A DNA stretch of 64,000 bases from Carassius auratus. Lineage: Eukaryota > Chordata > Actinopteri > Cypriniformes > Cyprinidae. A model generated the notes under the pieces. It was not told the origin of the DNA. It worked only from the letters and a program-made list of their open reading frames with translations, and ran no database searches. Location: assembly GCF_003368295.1 (NCBI RefSeq), contig NW_020523356.1:1-64000 (forward strand). Reading direction: 5' to 3'. Below, piece by piece: positions 60,315-64,000 of the stretch (position 1 is the first letter of the stretch; every line of letters begins with the position of its first letter). The position numbers and the translations under genes were made by a program.

Positions 60315-61472
60315 GGAGCATGTTTGAGATTTTTTTAAATTCAGATCTGGACATCGAAGCAGGAAGTGTTTGTCAAACAGTTAATTGGTGATAAATGAAT
60401 ATTACTTGAGGCTTTTTTTTTACCTGTCGATTCAGCATGTACATGGACCCACACACAAAGGTGGACACACTCTAGACGGGTGTGCCAGGTAGGGTGACCA
60501 CCGGTCCCGCGTAGCGCGTGCGCGCACAGCGTTTGAGCCCAATACACGCCTCCCACAAATTGAGACTGTGTAACGCATAATGGTCGCTATATCTGGAGTC
60601 ACCAACCCGTCGATCGCGGTCGACAAGTCGATCTTGGAAGCATTTTAAGTCGATCGCGAAGATTTTTCAAAATCTGAGAAAAAAAGGTGCGAGCCTCCGG
60701 TGCGAGTTGGGAGGTGCGAGCCTCCGCTGACTGCGCGCGCACCTCCCGAAACAGACGAGACATTTATACTTGACACAACTGTTTTAGACTGAAAATCAGA
60801 CCATACAACTGATTTAGACGCGGGTGCCGGTATGATGAGATGTACTAATATCCGTCTGCTCGGGCATGATTGTTTTAGGCCTGTAATTGATTGATTATTG
60901 AGGTAATAGGGATGGCATGGTTCGCTGAAATAAAAAAAACCAAACCGTTCGCTTCACCACACAAGGTTCGGCACGCGCTTCAACTTAAATCTGACAAAGC
61001 ATCTGTAATATCATCTGTAATATGTCTTGCTATAAATGGCACGTAAAAAGACTTTTTTTTAGCTGAAAGGTTCAGCTAATAAATGTTTCTGTTGATGCAT
61101 GCGCATTCTGGCTTCCCAGACATTACAAAAACGTGAAAAAAGATCTATATTGAGCAACTACAATTCATTTTAATCCTATAATTATATATGATAATTTATT
61201 TAAAGTGAATAAATTGTAATGAAAAATAAACAAAATGAAATAGCTAAAGTTCAAAATTATCGTATTTGGAAGAAACTTATTACATTTAACAATTAACTAC
61301 ATTTTGACACGACCTGCAAATTAACACTAGGAGTAGCTATGGTTGGACGGAAGCAGTGTGACAAAAATACTATCCCATAATTTTGCACAGTAATCTGACA
61401 ATAAATGTGGCACACCCAGATTTTCATATGCACACCCAGAGTCTCTTTTCTGGCTACACTACTGGTCTGACA

Positions 61473-62259
61473 CAAATAAAAAAAAACATCTATAAATGAA
61501 ACTGTATGTGGACAATGTTAATATATAAACAATAACAAATAAATTATTAAACAAAGTAAACATATTGCTAATATATTCTTACGTTAATAACAATATTATA
61601 TCTCATATATTCCATCTTTACATTTAACCCTGTAATTTTCCTCTGTTGGTTACCTCTGTGTCTGTTCTTCATACATTTCACCGTAAGGTGGCGATATAAT
61701 CAAAGAAAAAAGTTGCTCGATGTGTCCACTGACCGTCTCCGTTAATTTCCACATTCTACCACAAGAGAGCGAAAAACTCTCGGAATTGTAACATGATGGC
61801 CAAATTCTGAAACTATTTCAAGACGGGAATTTCATAAATCAGTTTTTCAGTAGTGTTATTTGTAGCCTACTGGGGTTTTTTAATAACTCTTTCAGTTATT
61901 AATTTGTATTTATATCTTCTTTTTTTCATAATTTTGAAAATAATAAACTTTTACATTTTAGAAGCCTAAATGTATATATTCACGTATTCTGTTGCATCTG
62001 GACAATTAAAAAAAATATATATAATATGTGTGTGTGTGTGTGTGTGTGTCCAGCTATCTGTGTGAGTGCCAGTTCAAGTTTTAGACAATCAGAGTGATGA
62101 AAATCTTGTAAAGTGAGGACATTTTGGCCAGTTCTCACTTTCTGAGACCACTTTAAAGGCCTCTTTGAGGATCAGGTTATAATTGGGTAAAGGGTAGTTT
62201 AGGGTAAGGAGCTAGAGATTTGCATTGTGTCAGTGTATGTCCTCACAAAGAGTTGTTTG

Positions 62260-62298
<39 letters not shown>

Positions 62299-62879
62299 TT
62301 CCCACAGTCCTGTCTGTTCTTATCTCTCTGAATAATAGTAAATGTATAATTAAAAAGACTAGCAGGCATCTCAGTTGTCCTTGTGCAATGAAAGTAAGAA
62401 TAGAAAAATAAACCTGCTAGTTTGGCCTACACACACAAACAAATCTGGCAAATAACATATTTTTCCGTTTCAAAATACAACGCTTTTTTGTTAAATGTTT
62501 GCAGCAAAAAAAAAAATTAAAAAAAAAAAAAAAGTTTTGAATGTATTTTAGCTAGGCGCTTTTTTATTTAGGTGAAATATATTTACTTTAAAAATAATTT
62601 TGCAGTAAGTCGTTTGATTTAATTTAGGATTTCATTAATTTAAAACAATAAATAGTTTATAATTTAGCCTAAATATTATTCCTACTATTTATTAAAATTT
62701 GTATTCGATTTACACTGAACGCCTATCGAAAATTAATAATTATATGGACTGTAAAGTAAAATAAAAACACTGAACTGAATAAAAACTTGAGTTGAAGAAA
62801 AAGCCCCCGAGCAGAGGAATTTATCTCAAATTTATTAAAACACTATGTAAATATTAAACAAACCGAGAGAAGAGTCTGT
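61473..62879. other. AT-rich non-coding DNA with microsatellites
   Basis: Contains (TG)n at about 62028-62050, (TA)n at about 62263-62292 and an A-rich run at 62504-62533. No gene or paired repeat ends are recognised. Confidence 0.5.
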
Positions 62880-63195
62880 GTTATCGTGCACCTCATCAAA
62901 TGTGCATAATGAACATGGAGTGCTCGGTTTCTCCGTTAAATGAAGGTACACTGTCAGTCCGACACTGCTGTTTACACTGTTTTATCTGCGGGGAGAAAGT
63001 AAACACTTGAGCTCTGGCGAGGGGGATTATATCTCCATGGCATCGAGTCTCAACACTCCTCGTGCGAAAATACAGTGGACTCCTGCTTTGAGACTGTCTC
63101 TGTTTAGAAGCTTTCACAATCTTTTAAAAGAAGAGAAGAGCTTAATATCATCTCTCTTTAGCTTAATGTGCCGATACGACCTTCAAAAAAATTAG
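62880..63195. promoter_or_regulatory. Repeat-free block; candidate conserved non-coding element
   Basis: About 300 bp of mixed composition with CpGs in an otherwise AT-rich region. It includes GTTTTATCTGCGGGGAGAAA and CTCGTGCGAAAATACAGTGG. Short frames on both strands have no recognised domain. Only appearance supports this. Confidence 0.2.
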
Positions 63196-64000
63196 ACATG
63201 CTTTTTTTGAAATTATAAGCACTTTTTTTAAATAGGTAGAATTATTTTTTTAAATATGTCAAGTGTAAAAATGAATTAATTATTTGTTAAAATATTAGCC
63301 TGCCTGTTTGTTATTGAAGTTATTGTGGAACTTTACTGTTGATTATTAATTGGTATTGTACATGCAAAATGTTTTAAAATAGGTCACAATGTCCCAAATG
63401 CTATGGATAAAAAAAACTATTTAATTCACAGAACAAGTTAAACGTAAGAATAAAATAACATTTATTTATTTGCAAAATTTACACAAAGAACTGTACACTT
63501 CGCAACGCTGCAAGATTTCAATCAACATTCGATCGTTTTACATCTTTTTTAGATCCCTTTTGATTTAGTTGTATTGAATAAATGACTGACAAATATGACT
63601 TTATCATCAACAAATGCAATATACATTATTTAGTCGTTTAATATATCACTCACAAAGGGAACACAAATGTCTACTTGAGCCAGTAACCATACTGAAGCCA
63701 AAGAATTACTGTTCTGCTGAATGAACATTGCCCGATTTTCAGACACTGAGCAGGAAAAGAGTGAATAATAGACGTTCCACAATTACAATAATGCTAGAAT
63801 ATTCCCTTTTTTGATGAATGATGAAGCAAATGATTATTCTAGGAATTGCACATCATCACAAGGGGGCTTAATCCGTTTGGTAAATAATCTAAATGGATTG
63901 TAACAAACGTGAAAGATTTTATAATACACAATTTACATTATTCGAAAATACTATGGTTACCCTCGTAAAGGTCTAAAATAATTCACCTCTGTCTCCTTTT
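63196..64000. other. Unassigned AT-rich non-coding DNA
   Basis: Nothing recognised. Confidence 0.4.

Larger units (their letters stand above)
58721..61464 (+). mobile_element. hAT-like non-autonomous element with minisatellite, right copy
   Basis: The 2744-bp element starts CAGTGGCGTAGCCAAGGGTG. Its end, reverse-complemented, starts CAGTAGTGTAGCCAGAAAAG. It is flanked by a perfect 8-bp duplication, GTCTGACA, at 58713-58720 and 61465-61472. An 8-bp duplication with short CAGTG-type inverted ends is the hAT signature. There is no transposase frame. The interior has, in order, a 17-unit array of a 40-bp repeat, a CpG-rich block, a captured 127-bp piece of host flank, a second 8-unit array, a second copy of the CpG-rich block, then GTCGATCGCG and GGTTCGGCAC-type sequence. 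The inverted partner at 46207-47860 has one array and no captured DNA. Confidence 0.9.

Noticed and set aside
60341..60626. Overlapping minus-strand frames containing VCPPLCVGP and RGTGGHPTWHTRLECVHL
   Set aside because: They recur in all copies of the hAT-like element, so they are repeat-derived; no transposase motif is present and the frames are short.

Overview
The window looks like teleost fish DNA, probably a cyprinid (carp/goldfish/zebrafish type). Nothing in it resembles an operon or a compact genome. It is AT-rich and full of microsatellites. It carries several transposon classes that I recognise from cyprinids: Tc1/mariner elements, an L2-clade LINE, a Rex1-like LINE, tRNA-derived SINEs with fish-type 3' ends, foldback MITEs and a hAT-like element. 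The organism call rests on recognising these families from memory, not on a database search.

I found no complete host gene. The only host coding sequence I can argue for is one small terminal exon on the minus strand (42330 down to 42151). It has a strong splice acceptor and a stop codon, and I could not name the gene. The rest appears to be intergenic or deep intronic sequence. Several repeat-free, mixed-composition blocks could be conserved regulatory elements, for example near 23840, 29380, 35080, 37530, 49010 and 52790. That reading is inference only.

Layout: 0-5 kb holds a foldback repeat with an internal minisatellite, then unassigned AT-rich DNA. 5-20 kb is mostly unique DNA with scattered MITEs, including a large palindrome at 7.6-8.2 kb and a TTAA-bounded foldback at 9.2 kb. 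19-30 kb has dispersed repeats and a 697-bp terminal-inverted-repeat transposon at 25.1 kb. 30-35 kb is a transposon cluster: a Tc1 copy with an internal inversion, a Rex1-like reverse transcriptase pseudogene and a SINE. 35-46 kb has two more SINEs, the candidate exon, a LINE 3' tail and a chimeric Tc1 remnant. 46-62 kb is the most structured part. Two inverted copies of one hAT-like element (46207-47860 and 58721-61464) carry arrays of a CpG-rich 40-bp repeat. Between them lie a long AT microsatellite, a SINE, an L2 LINE with a broken active site and a nested MITE.

The most interesting item is this minisatellite-bearing hAT-like element. The right copy has a perfect 8-bp target-site duplication. 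It has also undergone an internal tandem duplication that pulled host flanking DNA into the element and split the array in two. The genes here do not work together as a pathway; the window is a record of layered transposition and rearrangement.
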